Shown one piece after another: positions 7,999-17,765 of a DNA stretch of 64,000 bases. Position numbers and translations under genes: made by a program. Below the pieces are notes generated by a model. That model ran no database searches. It was not told the origin of the DNA and saw nothing but the letters and a program-made list of their open reading frames with translations. Each line of letters opens with the position of its first letter. Position 1 is the first letter of the stretch. Origin of the DNA: Nitrosospira multiformis (GTDB taxonomy: Bacteria > Pseudomonadota > Gammaproteobacteria > Burkholderiales > Nitrosomonadaceae); NCBI RefSeq assembly GCF_003050865.1, contig NZ_QAOK01000018.1, positions 1 through 64,000 on the forward strand, given 5' to 3'.

Positions 7999-9042
7999 AT
8001 GGCGTTGAGAAAATTCGTTCGACCTGAACCAGGGCGAGTGCCGGCGGCAGTGCTGGCAGTGCTGGTTCACCTCGTTTTTTTTGCTTTCCTGATTTTCGGC
8101 CTCAATTGGAAAACCGAGTCACCGGAAGGGATGATGGTGGATTTATGGAGCAGCCTTCCGCCTGCACCGGCACCCGTGGTAAGGGCAGCGCCTCCCCCGC
8201 CGCCCAAGCCGGTTGAGCCGGCTCCGGAGGTAAAGCCGCCCGAAACAAAACCAGTGCCGAAGCCGGAAACGCCGCCTCTCCCTAAACCTGATATCGCCAT
8301 AAAGGAGAAAACCGAGAAACCCAAGCCGGAAAAAAAACCGGTAGAAAACAAGCGGCAACTGGAGAAAGAGCGTAAGGAAAAAGAGCGTAAGGAAAAAGAA
8401 CTGCAGGAAAAAAAGGAACAGGAGCAGAGGGAAAAGGAACGGGAGGAAAAAGCTGAGACGGAGCGGAAAGAGAAGGAGCGCAGAGAAGAAGAAAAAATAG
8501 AAAAGGAACGGAAAGAGAAGGAACAGAAGGAGAAAGCCGAGAAGGAGCGGAAAGAGAAGGAACGCAGAGAAGAAGAACGAAGAGAAAAGGAACGGAAAGA
8601 GAAGGAACAGAAGGAGAAGGAACGGAAGGAGAAAGCCGAGAAGGAACGGAAGGAGAAAGAACAGCAGGCGCGGGTTGCAGCGGAGGTGGAGCAGCTTCGG
8701 CGCGAACAGGGAGAACGCGACAGGCTTCAGGCTGAAGCGGCGGCGCAAGCGCGACTGGCGAAGGAGATTGACGAATATAAGGCGAGAATTCTTGCCAAGA
8801 TAAGAAGGAATATTGTGATGCCGCAGGATCTGCCTGGAAACCCGGTCGTCGAGTTCGATGTTACTGTGCTTCCGGGGGGTGATATCCTCGATGTCAGGCT
8901 GCGCAAGAGCAGTGGATTCGCTGCTTTCGACGGTGCGGTAGAGCGGGCTATTGCCTTGTCCAGGCCGCTTCCGCTGCCGCCCGATCCTGCGCTTTTTCCG
9001 AAGTTCCGCAACTTGAGTGTCAAGGTGCATTACCTTGAATGA
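7999..9042 (+). CDS. tolA: Tol-Pal envelope-spanning protein TolA
   Basis: A 347-residue protein with one N-terminal transmembrane helix (VPAAVLAVLVHLVFFAFLIFGL, about 15-36) and a proline-rich stretch. An exceptionally regular Lys/Glu/Arg-rich coiled-coil domain spans about residues 95-245, with units such as KERKEKE, KEQKEK and REEERREKE. The C-terminal TonB-like domain reads VEFDVTVLPGGDILDVRLRKSSGFAAFDGAVERAI. TolA links the TolQR motor to Pal and TolB. The extended helix is typical in function, but the repetitive codons (GAGAAGGAACGGAAAG variants) make this stretch prone to length change. Confidence 0.93.
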   Translation: MALRKFVRPEPGRVPAAVLAVLVHLVFFAFLIFGLNWKTESPEGMMVDLWSSLPPAPAPVVRAAPPPPPKPVEPAPEVKPPETKPVPKPETPPLPKPDIAIKEKTEKPKPEKKPVENKRQLEKERKEKERKEKELQEKKEQEQREKEREEKAETERKEKERREEEKIEKERKEKEQKEKAEKERKEKERREEERREKERKEKEQKEKERKEKAEKERKEKEQQARVAAEVEQLRREQGERDRLQAEAAAQARLAKEIDEYKARILAKIRRNIVMPQDLPGNPVVEFDVTVLPGGDILDVRLRKSSGFAAFDGAVERAIALSRPLPLPPDPALFPKFRNLSVKVHYLE

Positions 9043-9073
9043 CTGGTATAATCTGTTGTTTCAAAATTAACTT

Positions 9074-10399
9074 ATGGCCATTGCTATGCTGCCCATGCCG
9101 TCCCGCTCGCATAAACTTTCCGGCTCTGCTGCCGTTTTGTTCTTCTTGTGGCTGGTCTGCTCGCCGGTGCAGGCCGCTCTCAACATCGAAATTTTCGGTG
9201 GAGGCGCCAACCAGATTCCTGTGGCGATAGTTCCCTTTGCGGAAGAGGAAAGACTGGGTGCGCAAAGCCTTACCCCCGTCATTTCGGCCGATCTGCGCCG
9301 TACAGGATTATTTAAGCTGGTCGATGCCGGAGGGCTGCGGCCGCATGAACCGGTCGAGGTTTCGTATCCGGATTGGATCAGTCGTGGTGCGAGCGCGCTC
9401 GCCATTGGTACCGCGATACCCGTCTCCGGAGGGCAGATATCGATCCGCGTGCGGTTGCTGGATGTGGCAAGGCGGGCAGAACTGGGAAATTATGTCGAGA
9501 CAGTGCCGCCGGAGCAACTGCGCGCCGCCGCCCACCGCATTGCTGACATGATCTACGAAAAGCTGACCGGCGATGCTGGCGTGTTCAGCACTCGCATTGC
9601 CTACGTGATCAAGCAGGGGAAGAAATACTCGCTCCAGGTGGCGGATGCAGACGGATTCAATGCCCAGCCGGTCATTGAATATACGGAGCCGATCATATCG
9701 CCCGCCTGGTCCCCGGACGGCACGCGACTGGCATATGTCTCCTTCGAGAACAAGAAGCCCGTGGTTTACATTCAGACCCTTGCGACCCGGACACGCAAGG
9801 CGGTCGCAAATTTCAGGGGGAGCAATAGTGCGCCGGCATGGTCCCCGGATGGCAGGAAGCTTGCGGTTGTGCTATCTGTAATGGGTGGATCGCAAATCTT
9901 TCTGATCAACTCCGATGGCGGAGGACTCCAGCGCCTTACTCAAAGTTCCGGCATCGACACCGAGCCAAGTTTTTCGCCGGATGGCCGTTATATCATTTTC
10001 ACCTCTGACCGTGGCGGCAGTCCTCAAATTTATCGGATGCCTGTCACAGGAGGTGTATCCAAGGTTGCGGAACGTCTTACTTTCGAGGGAAGCTACAACG
10101 TGAGTCCGCGTTACAGTCCTGATGGAAAGGGTTTTACTTTTATCCACCGCAGCGGGGATAGATTCAACGTTGCGATTCAGGATTTTGCGACCGGCCAGGT
10201 GCGGTTGCTCACGGATTCGAAATTCGACGAATCGCCAAGTTTTGCCCCTAACGGCAGAATGGTTCTTTATGCAACTGAAATACGGGGCCGTGGTATATTA
10301 TCCGCGGTTTCGAGTGACGGGAGAACGCGACAACAGCTTTCAACTCAGGCTGGTGATATAAGAGAACCGGCGTGGGGTCCGCTACGGCGTCTACAGTAA
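9074..10399 (+). CDS. tolB: Tol-Pal periplasmic beta-propeller protein TolB
   Basis: A 441-residue secreted protein. The signal peptide core is AAVLFFLWLVCSPVQA with cleavage near Ala35. The N-terminal domain contains VAIVPFAEEE and SADLRRTGLF. A six-bladed propeller follows, built of WSPDGTRLAYVS-, WSPDGRKLAVVL-, FSPDGRYIIFTS- and YSPDGKGFTFIH-type repeats. TolB binds Pal and TolA. It lies 31 nt after tolA. The first ATG is used; a second Met occurs at residue 5. Confidence 0.96.
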   Translation: MAIAMLPMPSRSHKLSGSAAVLFFLWLVCSPVQAALNIEIFGGGANQIPVAIVPFAEEERLGAQSLTPVISADLRRTGLFKLVDAGGLRPHEPVEVSYPDWISRGASALAIGTAIPVSGGQISIRVRLLDVARRAELGNYVETVPPEQLRAAAHRIADMIYEKLTGDAGVFSTRIAYVIKQGKKYSLQVADADGFNAQPVIEYTEPIISPAWSPDGTRLAYVSFENKKPVVYIQTLATRTRKAVANFRGSNSAPAWSPDGRKLAVVLSVMGGSQIFLINSDGGGLQRLTQSSGIDTEPSFSPDGRYIIFTSDRGGSPQIYRMPVTGGVSKVAERLTFEGSYNVSPRYSPDGKGFTFIHRSGDRFNVAIQDFATGQVRLLTDSKFDESPSFAPNGRMVLYATEIRGRGILSAVSSDGRTRQQLSTQAGDIREPAWGPLRRLQ

Positions 10400-10437
10400 T
10401 TCCAGTGTATTTTTGGCTAACCTAAAAGGGAACAGAA

Positions 10438-10962
10438 ATGAAAAAAGTTTTGGGCGTGTTATTGATCAGCCTGTTGACGGCCTGCGCCAGCCAGACAAAG
10501 CAGCCCGGCGACGAGGATATGGAAGATAGAGATCGATCCAGGGATGCGGCCACGCAAAGGGAGAGCATGCAGGCTGAGGATTACACATCCCCAACCCTCA
10601 ATCCGCTTACCGATCCGAACAGCATCCTTTCCAAGCGCAGCATTTATTTCGATTTAGACAGCTATGTAGTAAAGGATCAATTCAGGTCTCTGGTCGCGGC
10701 ACATGCGAAGTACCTGCGTGAGCATCCCAATTCCAGGGTGTTGCTGCAGGGGCACACGGACGAGCGCGGCAGCCGCGAGTATAACCTGGCGTTGGGTCAG
10801 CGCCGCGCGGATGCGGTCAAGTATGCAATGACGCTATCAGGTGCCCAGGAAGGGCAGATCGAGGCTGTGAGCCTGGGCGAGGAAAAGCCCCATGCAATGG
10901 GTCATGACGAGGCTGCATGGGCTGAAAACCGCCGGGTGGATATCCGTTATCAGGGTGAATAA
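10438..10962 (+). CDS. pal: Peptidoglycan-associated lipoprotein Pal
   Basis: A 174-residue outer-membrane lipoprotein. The signal peptide ends in the lipobox LLTAC, giving acylated Cys16. The OmpA-like peptidoglycan-binding domain contains IYFDLDSYVVKDQF and LLQGHTDERGSREYNLALGQRRADAV, the latter carrying the conserved Asp and Arg that hold meso-diaminopimelate. Pal is the terminal partner of the Tol complex. It follows tolB by 38 nt and precedes cpoB by 2 nt. Confidence 0.96.
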   Translation: MKKVLGVLLISLLTACASQTKQPGDEDMEDRDRSRDAATQRESMQAEDYTSPTLNPLTDPNSILSKRSIYFDLDSYVVKDQFRSLVAAHAKYLREHPNSRVLLQGHTDERGSREYNLALGQRRADAVKYAMTLSGAQEGQIEAVSLGEEKPHAMGHDEAAWAENRRVDIRYQGE

Positions 10963-10964
10963 CC

Positions 10965-11864
10965 ATGCTCCCGCGCGCTTTCCTGCTGTCGGTTCTGATT
11001 GTCTGTGGTTCGGTTCATGCGAGAACCTTCGATGATGACAGAGCGCCGCGCCGTATGGTCGCGCAGCAGGCTTCGATGGGTGAACTGCGGAATCAGGGAC
11101 AAACGTTGGAATCTCGTGTTGGCAGACTCGAAGAAGATCTCGGTAGCCGGCCATTACTGGAGCTTCACAGCCAGATAGAAAGCCTGCGGCTCGATCTGAA
11201 CAGGTTACGGGGCCAGATAGAGGTGCTGGTCAATGAAAATGAACTGGCGCAGAAACGGCAGCGGGATTTCTACGTTGATCTCGATAACCGGCTCAGGCGG
11301 CTGGAGCAGGCGGAAGGAGCCGATGGGACAGGGGCTTCCAGGTCGGACGTATCCTCCCCCGCTGCATCCAGCTCCGCCATTGATTCCAATGCAGGTCTGA
11401 ATTCCGGTCAGGGAGCGAAAGGAACTGCGTCCACTGCTGCAGTTTCGTCCGAATACGATACGCCTGCCAACAGGAATCCCGTCGCCGAGGGCTCCGCTGG
11501 CCGCGCCTATGAGAGCGGATACGACCTGTTCAAGACAGGCAAGTACAAGGAAGCCATATCCAGCTTCAACAGCTTTCTCAGGTCTTATCCCGAATCAAGT
11601 TTTGCTGCCAGTGCCCACTACTGGATCGGAAATTCCTTTTATGCATTGCGCGAATTCAAGAATGCCGTTGCCGCACAGGAAGCGCTGATCAAAACCTATC
11701 CGGACAGCCCTAAGGTACCGGATGCGATGCTGAATATAGCCAGCAGCCAGTTGGAGTTGAATAAAAAAGATGCCGCCCGGACAACTCTGGAAAGCGTCAT
11801 CGTCAGATATCCCGGCAGCGACGCAGCAGACAAAGCCAAACGACGGTTAACCAGTATCAAGTAG
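10965..11864 (+). CDS. cpoB: Cell-division coordinator CpoB (YbgF)
   Basis: A 299-residue periplasmic protein. It has a signal peptide (MLPRAFLLSVLIVCGSVHA), an N-terminal trimerising coiled coil (about 40-110, LRNQGQTLESRVGRLEEDLG and LEQAEG), a low-complexity Ser/Ala linker, and three C-terminal TPR repeats beginning AYESGYDLFKTGKYKEAISSF. CpoB coordinates Tol-Pal with septal peptidoglycan synthesis. It is the last tol-pal gene and lies 2 nt after pal. Confidence 0.94.
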   Translation: MLPRAFLLSVLIVCGSVHARTFDDDRAPRRMVAQQASMGELRNQGQTLESRVGRLEEDLGSRPLLELHSQIESLRLDLNRLRGQIEVLVNENELAQKRQRDFYVDLDNRLRRLEQAEGADGTGASRSDVSSPAASSSAIDSNAGLNSGQGAKGTASTAAVSSEYDTPANRNPVAEGSAGRAYESGYDLFKTGKYKEAISSFNSFLRSYPESSFAASAHYWIGNSFYALREFKNAVAAQEALIKTYPDSPKVPDAMLNIASSQLELNKKDAARTTLESVIVRYPGSDAADKAKRRLTSIK

Positions 11865-11912
11865 CGGTGTGTGCCGGCAGGACATTTCCCTGCCGGCTTC
11901 CGTCCTGTATAT

Positions 11913-12617
11913 ATGGTTCAGACCCTATCCCCGCATTTCCCACATCTGTCCAGGAAGATTACATCTTCCGCGGAAACCGCGAGCTTGCGGGTCAACGAGA
12001 TTTTTCTATCCCTGCAGGGAGAAACCAGTCGTGTGGGACTACCCACTGTTTTTGTACGGCTCACCGGTTGTCCCCTGCGTTGCGGCTACTGTGATACTGC
12101 GTATGCGTTCCACGAGGGCGAACGCATGTCCCTTGCCGCTATTCTCCCGGAGGTGGCAAGGCATGGGGCGCGTCATGTTACCGTAACAGGGGGCGAGCCT
12201 CTGGCTCAAAAAGAGTGCCTGGCTTTGCTTCGATTGCTGTGTGATGCGGGTTATTCGGTATCACTGGAAACCAGCGGTGCGCTGGATATATCCGGCGTGG
12301 ATGAGCGCGTGTCCAGGATCCTGGACCTCAAGACGCCCGGTTCCGCAGAGGTGGAAAAAAATCTCTGGAGCAACATTCAGCACCTTACGATCCATGATGA
12401 GGTAAAGTTTGTGCTCTGTGACGAAGGCGACTACCGGTGGGCGGTCGAGATGATGGGTAAGCATCGGTTGGACCGTATTTGTCCTGTATTGTTTTCTCCG
12501 GTCCATGGCAGACTGGACCCGACTGTCCTTGCGGAATGGATCTTGGGGGATCGGCTGCCGGTACGCATGCAGGTTCAGTTGCACAAATTGCTGTGGGGGG
12601 AGGGGCCGGGACGATAA
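11913..12617 (+). CDS. queE: 7-carboxy-7-deazaguanine synthase QueE
   Basis: A 234-residue radical-SAM enzyme that contracts carboxytetrahydropterin to 7-carboxy-7-deazaguanine in queuosine biosynthesis. The cluster motif is CPLRCGYCDTAY (CxxxCxxC), preceded by VNEIFLSLQGETSRVGLPTVFVRLTGC. VTVTGGEPLAQ is the SAM-binding GGE motif. ATG 11913 is chosen; GTG 11871 would add 14 unconserved residues. It forms a pair with queC 53 nt downstream, a conserved tail to the tol-pal region in betaproteobacteria. Confidence 0.93.
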   Translation: MVQTLSPHFPHLSRKITSSAETASLRVNEIFLSLQGETSRVGLPTVFVRLTGCPLRCGYCDTAYAFHEGERMSLAAILPEVARHGARHVTVTGGEPLAQKECLALLRLLCDAGYSVSLETSGALDISGVDERVSRILDLKTPGSAEVEKNLWSNIQHLTIHDEVKFVLCDEGDYRWAVEMMGKHRLDRICPVLFSPVHGRLDPTVLAEWILGDRLPVRMQVQLHKLLWGEGPGR

Positions 12618-12670
12618 CGGGTACTAACGGGGTAAAACAGGCTGTGTCGTGACTCGTTTTTTACAACTTT

Positions 12671-13369
12671 ATGGTTAAGGCAGTCGTGCTGCTGTCAGGT
12701 GGTCTGGATTCGGCCACCGCCCTTGCTATCGCTCGCCAGCAAGGATATGAGTGTTATGCCTTGAGTGTGAGCTACGGCCAACGCCATGGCTCGGAACTCG
12801 CGGCGGCAAAAAATCTTGCCCACTCCCTGGGTGCCGCCGCCTATAAAGTCATTGAAGTGGATCTTTCCACATTTGGCGGCTCCGCGCTTATCGATAAAGA
12901 GCGTGAAATTCCGACTGGCGGGGTTACGCCAGGCATCCCCAGCACTTACGTACCCGCACGCAATACCATCATGCTTTCCCTTGCGCTGGCCTGGGCCGAA
13001 GTGCTTGGGAGCGGGGATATTTTCATCGGGGTTAACGCCGTTGACTATTCTGGCTACCCAGATTGCCGTCCTGAGTACATCGAAGCCTTCGAGACGATGG
13101 CGAATCTCGCGACAAAAACAGGGACTGAAGGAGCGCGCATGACTATCCACGCGCCTCTCATGAACTTGTCGAAGGCGGAGATCATAAAGAGGGGATGCTT
13201 GCTGGGTGTTGACTACAGCATGACCGTTTCCTGCTATCAGGCGGACGATGCCGGGCTGGCCTGCGGGGTATGCGATTCCTGCCGGTTGCGACGGGCAGGC
13301 TTCGAATCGGCGAATGTCCCTGACGTAACGCGCTATCACGCAGGCTTCCGGCAGGCAACTGCTCTCTGA
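12671..13369 (+). CDS. queC: 7-cyano-7-deazaguanine synthase QueC
   Basis: A 232-residue ATP-dependent nitrile synthase converting 7-carboxy-7-deazaguanine and ammonia to preQ0. The PP-loop motif [17 protein letters not shown] lies at residues 5-21. [11 protein letters not shown] and [18 protein letters not shown] are family blocks. The zinc site is provided by [18 protein letters not shown] near the C-terminus. ATG 12671 fits the family N-terminus ([11 protein letters not shown]). Confidence 0.96.
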   Translation: MVKAVVLLSGGLDSATALAIARQQGYECYALSVSYGQRHGSELAAAKNLAHSLGAAAYKVIEVDLSTFGGSALIDKEREIPTGGVTPGIPSTYVPARNTIMLSLALAWAEVLGSGDIFIGVNAVDYSGYPDCRPEYIEAFETMANLATKTGTEGARMTIHAPLMNLSKAEIIKRGCLLGVDYSMTVSCYQADDAGLACGVCDSCRLRRAGFESANVPDVTRYHAGFRQATAL

Positions 13370-13406
13370 TACTCAAACGGAAGGTATTCAACGCCTTGCT
13401 TGTTTC

Positions 13407-14105
13407 ATGATTCCGTGGCTCTCGTCTGATTCACCTTTCCCTCCGCTGCACACCGCGCTCATTCAGCCCAATGGCCTGCTGGCAGTAGGAGGTGATCTTT
13501 CGCCGCATCGGCTTATCGAGGCATACAGCCAGGGAATTTTTCCATGGTTCAACGATGGGGACCCCATTCTCTGGTGGAGCCCCGATCCGCGCATGGTGCT
13601 GTTTCCGGGCGAGCTTAAAGTATCCCGTTCGTTGCAAAAATCGCTGCGAAAGGACAATTATGAAATCCGCATCGACAGGGATTTCATCCAGGTCATGCAG
13701 GCTTGCGCTGCACCGCGGCGAGACGGGTGCAGAACCTGGATACAGGATGAAATGATTTTCGCCTATACCGCGTTGCATGAAATGGGCTTCGCCCATTCCG
13801 TGGAAACCTGGATGGACGGCAAATTGGTGGGAGGACTATATGGCGTTGCGCTGGGACGCGTATTCTTCGGTGAATCCATGTTCTCACGCGTTTCCGATGC
13901 TTCCAAAATCGCATTTGTGCATCTGGTGCGGCAACTGGAGCGATGGGGATTTGAAATGATTGATTGCCAGATGAAAACTGCTCATCTTGCGTCCCTTGGT
14001 GCGCGTGAAATCCCTCGCAAGGAATTTAGTCAAAGATTGAAAGAATTGGTAAACTATGCGGAACGAGGCGAAAAATGGTGTTTCGATCATGAGCAAGTTG
14101 AATGA
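13407..14105 (+). CDS. aat: Leucyl/phenylalanyl-tRNA--protein transferase Aat
   Basis: A 232-residue GNAT-fold transferase that attaches Leu or Phe from charged tRNA to N-terminal Lys/Arg, creating N-degrons for ClpAP. Diagnostic blocks are [59 protein letters not shown] and [15 protein letters not shown]. The 3' end overlaps the next gene (bpt) by 17 nt, so the two N-degron transferases are co-transcribed. Confidence 0.95.
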   Translation: MIPWLSSDSPFPPLHTALIQPNGLLAVGGDLSPHRLIEAYSQGIFPWFNDGDPILWWSPDPRMVLFPGELKVSRSLQKSLRKDNYEIRIDRDFIQVMQACAAPRRDGCRTWIQDEMIFAYTALHEMGFAHSVETWMDGKLVGGLYGVALGRVFFGESMFSRVSDASKIAFVHLVRQLERWGFEMIDCQMKTAHLASLGAREIPRKEFSQRLKELVNYAERGEKWCFDHEQVE

Positions 14106-14817
14106 TCTTCCCGCATCCACGCTACAGTTCTACACTACCGCGTCTTATCCATGCAGCTATCTCCCTGAGCAGCTGGCCCGCTCGCAGGTAGCGACTCCCA
14201 GTCACCTGATCGACACCATTGTTTATGGCGGCCTCGTACAGGCTGGTTTTCGTCGCAGCGGGGCTTTTACTTATCGTCCTTTCTGCGACAATTGCCGCGC
14301 CTGCCTTCCGGTGCGTGTGGTAGTTGACAGTCTGACCCTCCGCCGAAGCCAGCGCCGTTCCTGGGAGCGACATCGGCACCTGGTTGCGACTCAGCACGAT
14401 TTATATTATCACCCCGATCACTACGCATTGTATCTTCGTTATCAGGCGCAACGCCACTCGGGTGGCGGCATGGATCGGGACAGCCGCGAGCAGTACCGGC
14501 ATTTTCTGCTGCCCAGCAACGTCGATTCGAAACTGGTGGAATTCCGGGAAAACGGTATTTTACGGATGGTCAGCATCATTGATGAGCTGCCTGATGGAAT
14601 ATCGTCGGTCTACACCTTTTTCGACCCGGATGTGCCGGGCGCGAGTTTTGGTACCTATAATATCCTGTGGCAAGTGCACCAGTGCCGCGAATTGAAGCTC
14701 CCTTATCTTTACCTCGGCTACTGGATCAAGGATAGCCGAAAAATGGCATACAAAGCGGCATTCAGGCCATTGCAAGCCTTGATCAACGGCCAATGGGAGC
14801 CACTGGAAAATATCTGA
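14089..14817 (+). CDS. bpt: Aspartate/glutamate leucyltransferase (bacterial Ate1-like, Bpt)
   Basis: A 242-residue protein of the bacterial R-transferase family, which adds leucine to N-terminal Asp/Glu. The N-terminal Cys-rich block [13 protein letters not shown] and the GNAT-like [21 protein letters not shown] and [22 protein letters not shown] blocks identify it. ATG 14089 ([15 protein letters not shown]) is preferred; an in-frame ATG at 14056 would add 11 residues inside aat. It lies convergent to the TPR gene, with only 28 nt between stops. Confidence 0.93.
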   Translation: MSKLNDLPASTLQFYTTASYPCSYLPEQLARSQVATPSHLIDTIVYGGLVQAGFRRSGAFTYRPFCDNCRACLPVRVVVDSLTLRRSQRRSWERHRHLVATQHDLYYHPDHYALYLRYQAQRHSGGGMDRDSREQYRHFLLPSNVDSKLVEFRENGILRMVSIIDELPDGISSVYTFFDPDVPGASFGTYNILWQVHQCRELKLPYLYLGYWIKDSRKMAYKAAFRPLQALINGQWEPLENI

Positions 14818-14845
14818 TTACCCTTCCTGCAGCTTCCCTTGAAAT

Positions 14846-15781
14846 TCACCGCTTCGCCGCCCGGATAGCCGCTGCCCGTTTAGCCAGCGGCTCAGCCTTG
14901 TGGGTATAACCAATCTCCCGATACAGTTGCGCCAGGTTTTCCAGGCTCGTTGCCACATTCGGGTGATCCGGGCCGAGCGTTTCTTCAGAGATGAGCAGCG
15001 CACGGCGAAACAGCGGTTCAGCGTGAGGGTATTTACCCTGGTCTTTATACAGTCCGCCGAGATTATTCAAACTCAAGGCGACGTTGGGATGATTCGGTCC
15101 GAAAGCTCTTTTCGTGATTGCAAATACACGCTTGTATAAAGGTTCAGCTTTCGCATACTGCTTCTGAGCATTGTAAAGCAAGGCGAGATTGTTGAGACTC
15201 ATGGCGAGGTTGGGATGGTGCGGCCCTCCCATTTTTTCCAATATTGCCACTGCCCGTTTGAGGAGGGGTTCGGCCTGAGGATATTGTCCTTGCGCCTGAT
15301 ATAACTGTGCCAGATTGTTCAGGCTTGCAGCGACGTTGGGATGCTCCCCCCCGAATGCTTTCTCATCGATCGCCAGCGCACGCTTGTAAAGCGCCTCGGC
15401 CTCCGCATCATCCCCTTTGTTCCGGTACAGCATGGCCAGGTTATTCAGCGTTGCGGCCACTTCCGGACTTTCTGCGCCCAATGATTTTTCAAAAATTGCC
15501 TGCGCACGCTTGAGAAGCGGTTCCGCCTCCTTGTAGTGTCCCTGGGCACTATAGATCATGGCAAGGCTGTTGAGGCTGGTAGCAATATCCGGATGATCCG
15601 GCTCCAATCCCTGTTCTGCTGCCTGCAGCGCTTTCTTCGCCGCTACCGCCGCTCCTTTATAGTCTCCCTGCTGATAAAATGTTTCCACCTCATCGTTGAG
15701 CTTGTCCCATAATGTGGCGGCGCGAGCAGTTCCCGAAAATAAAATGAGAACCAGAATCAAAGAAAGGTGCTGCAACTTCAT
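14846..15781 (-). CDS. Secreted kinesin-light-chain-type TPR protein
   Basis: A 311-residue protein with a signal peptide (LSLILVLILFSGTARA) and six or seven 42-residue TPR units. Each has the pattern HPxVAxSLNNLAxLYxxQGxYxxAEPLxKRAxAIxEKxxG, typical of kinesin light chain-like TPR arrays (TPR_10/TPR_12). At the DNA level this is a degenerate tandem repeat of 126 nt. Such proteins are protein-interaction scaffolds; the partner is unknown. It is monocistronic, transcribed away from pyrD and convergent to bpt. Confidence 0.85.
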   Translation of the reverse strand: MKLQHLSLILVLILFSGTARAATLWDKLNDEVETFYQQGDYKGAAVAAKKALQAAEQGLEPDHPDIATSLNSLAMIYSAQGHYKEAEPLLKRAQAIFEKSLGAESPEVAATLNNLAMLYRNKGDDAEAEALYKRALAIDEKAFGGEHPNVAASLNNLAQLYQAQGQYPQAEPLLKRAVAILEKMGGPHHPNLAMSLNNLALLYNAQKQYAKAEPLYKRVFAITKRAFGPNHPNVALSLNNLGGLYKDQGKYPHAEPLFRRALLISEETLGPDHPNVATSLENLAQLYREIGYTHKAEPLAKRAAAIRAAKR

Positions 15782-15945
15782 GAATGCTCCTGTTCAAGAC
15801 TGATGCAACCGGTATCACCGGGCTGGGTCTTCAATATGAGGGCATGGCGTCTGAACCCCGCCTGCCGGCTGCTATCACAGATCACAGACCCGGTATAGAC
15901 CGGATCAGGTAACAAGCGTTCACCCTGGCGGCAATGGTAAAATGA

Positions 15946-16995
15946 ATGATGCTCTACTCATTGCTCCGCCCGCTGGTATTTGCCCTCGAACCCGAAACAG
16001 CGCATCGTATTGCCTTCAATGCGATGGAGACGGCACATCGGCTGGGGTTCTACCATGCGCATTCCGTGCCCTGCCAGTCCCGCAGCATAATGGGGCTGGC
16101 TTTTCCCAATCCTGTCGGACTGGCAGCGGGACTGGACAAGAACGGCGAACATATAGACGCGCTGGCAGCTCTTGGATTCGGATTTATCGAAATTGGCACG
16201 GTTACGCCCCGGCCACAGCCAGGAAATCCAAGGCCGCGATTGTTTCGCATTCCCCAGGCCAATGCCATTATCAACCGTATGGGCTTCAATAATAACGGTA
16301 TCGAGCGTCTTGTCGCAAACGTGAAGACGATGAGCTACAAAGGCATTCTGGGGATCAACATCGGGAAAAACTTCGACACACCGGTAGAAAAGGCAGTGGA
16401 TGACTATCTGATATGCCTGCGTAAGGCCTATCGCTACGCCAGTTATATCACCGTCAACATTTCTTCTCCAAATACCCCTAATCTTCGGCAACTGCAACAG
16501 GCCACCGAACTGGATTCCCTGCTCGCCACGCTGAAACTGAATCAGCAGCGTCTGGCTGACGAACATGGGAAATACACGCCACTTTTGGTGAAAATCGCTC
16601 CTGACCTGGAGTTGCCGGAAATCGATTCCATCGCCGCACTGTTGATGAAGCATCGGATTGACGGCGTTATTGCCACCAATACCACCCTCTCCCGGGCAGG
16701 TGTGGAAACACTTCCCCATGCACGGGAAGCTGGCGGATTGAGCGGGGCGCCGCTTGCAAAACGCGCGACCTCAGTCATTGCGCGCCTTCACCATGCCCTG
16801 CAAGGGACTCTGCCCATTATCGGAGTGGGGGGCATCATGGATACGGCAGGTGCTACCGAAAAAATCGAGGCTGGCGCCAGCCTGATACAGATATATAGCG
16901 GTCTCGTTTATCGCGGCCCCCATCTGGTACGTGAGATTGCACAAGTGTTGTGCAAGGCAGATGGGAGGCGCGCGGATGTTGCGGGTGCCGCATGA
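15946..16995 (+). CDS. pyrD: Quinone-dependent dihydroorotate dehydrogenase (class 2)
   Basis: A 349-residue inner-membrane-associated flavoprotein oxidising dihydroorotate to orotate with quinone as acceptor. Class 2 features are the N-terminal amphipathic membrane-binding extension ([22 protein letters not shown]), [26 protein letters not shown], the catalytic-Ser region [12 protein letters not shown], and [10 protein letters not shown] with IGVGGI for FMN phosphate. Two adjacent Met codons (15946, 15949) are possible starts. The stop overlaps the next gene (ATGA at 16992). Confidence 0.95.
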   Translation: MMLYSLLRPLVFALEPETAHRIAFNAMETAHRLGFYHAHSVPCQSRSIMGLAFPNPVGLAAGLDKNGEHIDALAALGFGFIEIGTVTPRPQPGNPRPRLFRIPQANAIINRMGFNNNGIERLVANVKTMSYKGILGINIGKNFDTPVEKAVDDYLICLRKAYRYASYITVNISSPNTPNLRQLQQATELDSLLATLKLNQQRLADEHGKYTPLLVKIAPDLELPEIDSIAALLMKHRIDGVIATNTTLSRAGVETLPHAREAGGLSGAPLAKRATSVIARLHHALQGTLPIIGVGGIMDTAGATEKIEAGASLIQIYSGLVYRGPHLVREIAQVLCKADGRRADVAGAA

Positions 16996-17762
16996 AAGAA
17001 GTTTCTCTGGCAGAGGAAATTGATGCCATTCTTCCGCAAACCCAGTGTCGCCAGTGCGGATTTTCGGGTTGCCGACCTTACGCCGAAGCAATTGCAGAGG
17101 GGTGGGCACAGATCAACCAGTGCCCCCCAGGTGGAGAAGACGGCATCCATCAACTGGCTCGGCTGCTGAGGATAGAGTCCCTACCTTTGAATGCAGCTCA
17201 TGGCGTATTCAAACCGAAAGAAGTGGCATTGATTGATGAGCAAGCGTGCATAGGCTGTACCTTATGCATACAAGCTTGCCCGGTGGATGCGATTGTAGGG
17301 GCGGCAAGACAGATGCATACGGTTGTTTCCGGGGAGTGCACCGGCTGCTCGTTATGCCTCGAACCCTGTCCGGTAGACTGTATCCAGATGGTTCTTCCAA
17401 AGGAGCGTTCTGCGAGCACCGAGATCGGCGTCCACGTTTCGTGGATTGAACCAGAACATCAAGACTACGAAGTGGAGAAGGTGGAAAGGGTGGAAAAAAA
17501 GAAAGCAGCTGATCGCGCACGCGCGCGCTACCAGTTGCGGTTGCAGCGGCTGGAACGCGATAAACAGGGAAGGGAGGAAAGGCTGGCAAAAAGAACCGAA
17601 GCAACAGCCACCGTGGTGCGTTTATCATCGGCGCCCAGTCTGAAAAAAGTCACCGTTCAGGCGGCGCTGGAGCGCGCAAGGGCTGCCAGGGCACAGGCAT
17701 CGCCCGGAATATCGGAAAAGGAGGGCTGGAGTGACAGAACGTCAGACATTTCTTCCCGCTGA
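16992..17762 (+). CDS. RnfB/RsxB-like iron-sulfur electron carrier, soluble form
   Basis: A 256-residue protein. An Fes domain ligates one 4Fe-4S cluster ([15 protein letters not shown] and a following NQCPPGG). A two-cluster ferredoxin domain follows ([16 protein letters not shown] and [16 protein letters not shown]), then a C-terminal Arg/Lys/Glu-rich tail (about 160-256). Unlike membrane RnfB it lacks the N-terminal transmembrane helix, and no other rnf gene is nearby. In betaproteobacteria this gene is commonly paired with nth, as here (3-nt gap), suggesting a role in cluster supply or electron transfer; that link is inference. ATG 16992 overlaps the pyrD stop. Confidence 0.85.
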   Translation: MKEVSLAEEIDAILPQTQCRQCGFSGCRPYAEAIAEGWAQINQCPPGGEDGIHQLARLLRIESLPLNAAHGVFKPKEVALIDEQACIGCTLCIQACPVDAIVGAARQMHTVVSGECTGCSLCLEPCPVDCIQMVLPKERSASTEIGVHVSWIEPEHQDYEVEKVERVEKKKAADRARARYQLRLQRLERDKQGREERLAKRTEATATVVRLSSAPSLKKVTVQAALERARAARAQASPGISEKEGWSDRTSDISSR

Positions 17763-17765
17763 TTC

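Noticed and set aside
8143-9030. Long reverse-strand frame of 295 codons rich in Phe and Leu
   Set aside because: It is the complement of the purine-rich tolA coiled-coil region, which keeps the opposite strand free of stops. TolA has clear domains.
14846-15781. Regular repeats considered as a CRISPR array
   Set aside because: The repeats are 126-nt coding TPR units in frame, not short identical repeats with unique spacers. No cas gene is present.
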